NCBI RefSeq assembly: GCF_937128705.1
Contig: NZ_CAKZMP010000025.1
Coordinates: 1-44,292, forward strand
Length of the DNA stretch: 44,292 nucleotides
Reading direction: 5' to 3'
Origin: an uncultured Kiloniella sp.
Lineage (GTDB): Bacteria > Pseudomonadota > Alphaproteobacteria > Kiloniellales > Kiloniellaceae
Shown piece by piece: positions 43,447 through 44,292 of this stretch; the stretch's first letter is position 1; each line of letters opens with the position of its first letter. The position numbers and the translations under genes are program-made. The notes beneath the pieces were generated by a model. The model saw nothing but the letters and a program-made list of their open reading frames with translations. It did not search any database and was not told the origin of the DNA.

Positions 43447-44292
43447 ATGAAGAAGCTATTCCAGACGGCTGCTGCGTCAATTATTGCATTAACGGCTGCA
43501 GCCTCACACGCAGAAGACATAAAACCAGCCGTTGTTTTTGACATGGGTGGTAAATTCGATAAATCCTTCAACGAAGGCGTTTATAACGGCGTAGAAAAGT
43601 TTTCAAAAGAAACTGGCATTAAGTATCGTGAATTTGAAGTTACGAATCCTTCACAACGTGAACAGGCTATTCGTAAAATGGCACAACGTGGCGCGGACCC
43701 AATCGTTGGTGTTGGCTTTGCTCAAGGCCCCGCTATTGAAAAAGTTGCCAAAGAATATCCAGATATTCGTTTCACAATAATCGATTCAGTTGTTGACCTG
43801 CCAAATGTACAGTCCGTTGTCTTTAAAGAACATGAAGGATCTTTCCTTGTTGGTGTTCTTGCTGCGATGGCATCCGAAAACCAAAAAGTTGGCTTTATTG
43901 GCGGCATGGATATTCCGCTTATTCGTAAATTTGCCTGTGGCTATGCTCAAGGTGCTAAATACGCGGTTAATTCTGCCGAGGTTTATAGCAACATGACGGG
44001 TACAACACCATCAGCTTGGAACGACCCAAGTAAAGGTAGCGAGCTTGCAAAAAGCCAGTTTGATAAAGGTGCTGATGTGATCTTTGCCGCTGCTGGCGGA
44101 ACAGGTATCGGTGTTTACCAAGCAGCTAAAGATGCAGGTAAATACGCAATTGGTGTGGATTCAAACCAAAACCATATACAGCCAGGAACAATGCTAACTT
44201 CCATGACCAAAGGTGTAGATGTTGCTGCCTATAACGCATTCAAGGATGCAATGGAAGGCACCTGGAAACCAGGTCTTCATGCGCTAGGCCTT
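43447..44292 (+). CDS. BMP-family ABC transporter substrate-binding protein, 3' truncated by window edge
   Basis: Own translation from ATG 43447: signal peptide MKKLFQTAAASIIALTAAASHA, KPAVVFDMGGKFDKSFNEGVYNG, GFIGGMDIPLIRKFACGYAQGAKY, IGVDSNQNHIQPG; open to window end, so absent from the ORF track. Confidence 0.9.
   Translation, partial: MKKLFQTAAASIIALTAAASHAEDIKPAVVFDMGGKFDKSFNEGVYNGVEKFSKETGIKYREFEVTNPSQREQAIRKMAQRGADPIVGVGFAQGPAIEKVAKEYPDIRFTIIDSVVDLPNVQSVVFKEHEGSFLVGVLAAMASENQKVGFIGGMDIPLIRKFACGYAQGAKYAVNSAEVYSNMTGTTPSAWNDPSKGSELAKSQFDKGADVIFAAAGGTGIGVYQAAKDAGKYAIGVDSNQNHIQPGTMLTSMTKGVDVAAYNAFKDAMEGTWKPGLHALGL

Overview
This window looks like an alphaproteobacterial chromosome segment, possibly Rhodospirillales-like; that is inferred from gene order and not tested. 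Most of it is conserved housekeeping sequence: the pdhABC-lpd operon, ftsB, eno, kdsA, pyrG, secG, tpiA, ppiD, trpE, trpGDC, moaC, moeA, lexA, comEC, gltX, gltA, the aapJQMP amino-acid ABC transporter, a cystathionine beta-lyase, hisI, and a signalling cluster (degenerate HPt/receiver protein, PpiC, PilZ, CheZ-like). The 5' edge is a partial acyltransferase and the 3' edge a partial BMP-family binding protein. I see no rRNA, tRNA, CRISPR array or insertion sequence. The most interesting observations are: (1) a protein that aligns as HPt + receiver but lacks the phospho-His, the phospho-Asp, the acidic pair and the conserved Lys; (2) an 18-bp perfect palindrome of Zur-box type over the promoter of a COG0523 GTPase + DUF4198-like gene pair, which sits between ftsB and eno; (3) TGC-N3-GCA motifs upstream of both the pdh operon and gltA, suggesting common control of the acetyl-CoA node; (4) trpE separated from trpGDC by a ~6 kb stress/copper block with a MerR-type 19-bp-spacer promoter; (5) a double LexA-box region at lexA. 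I do not see a convincing wholly new multi-gene system. The degenerate phosphorelay protein is the best novelty candidate.
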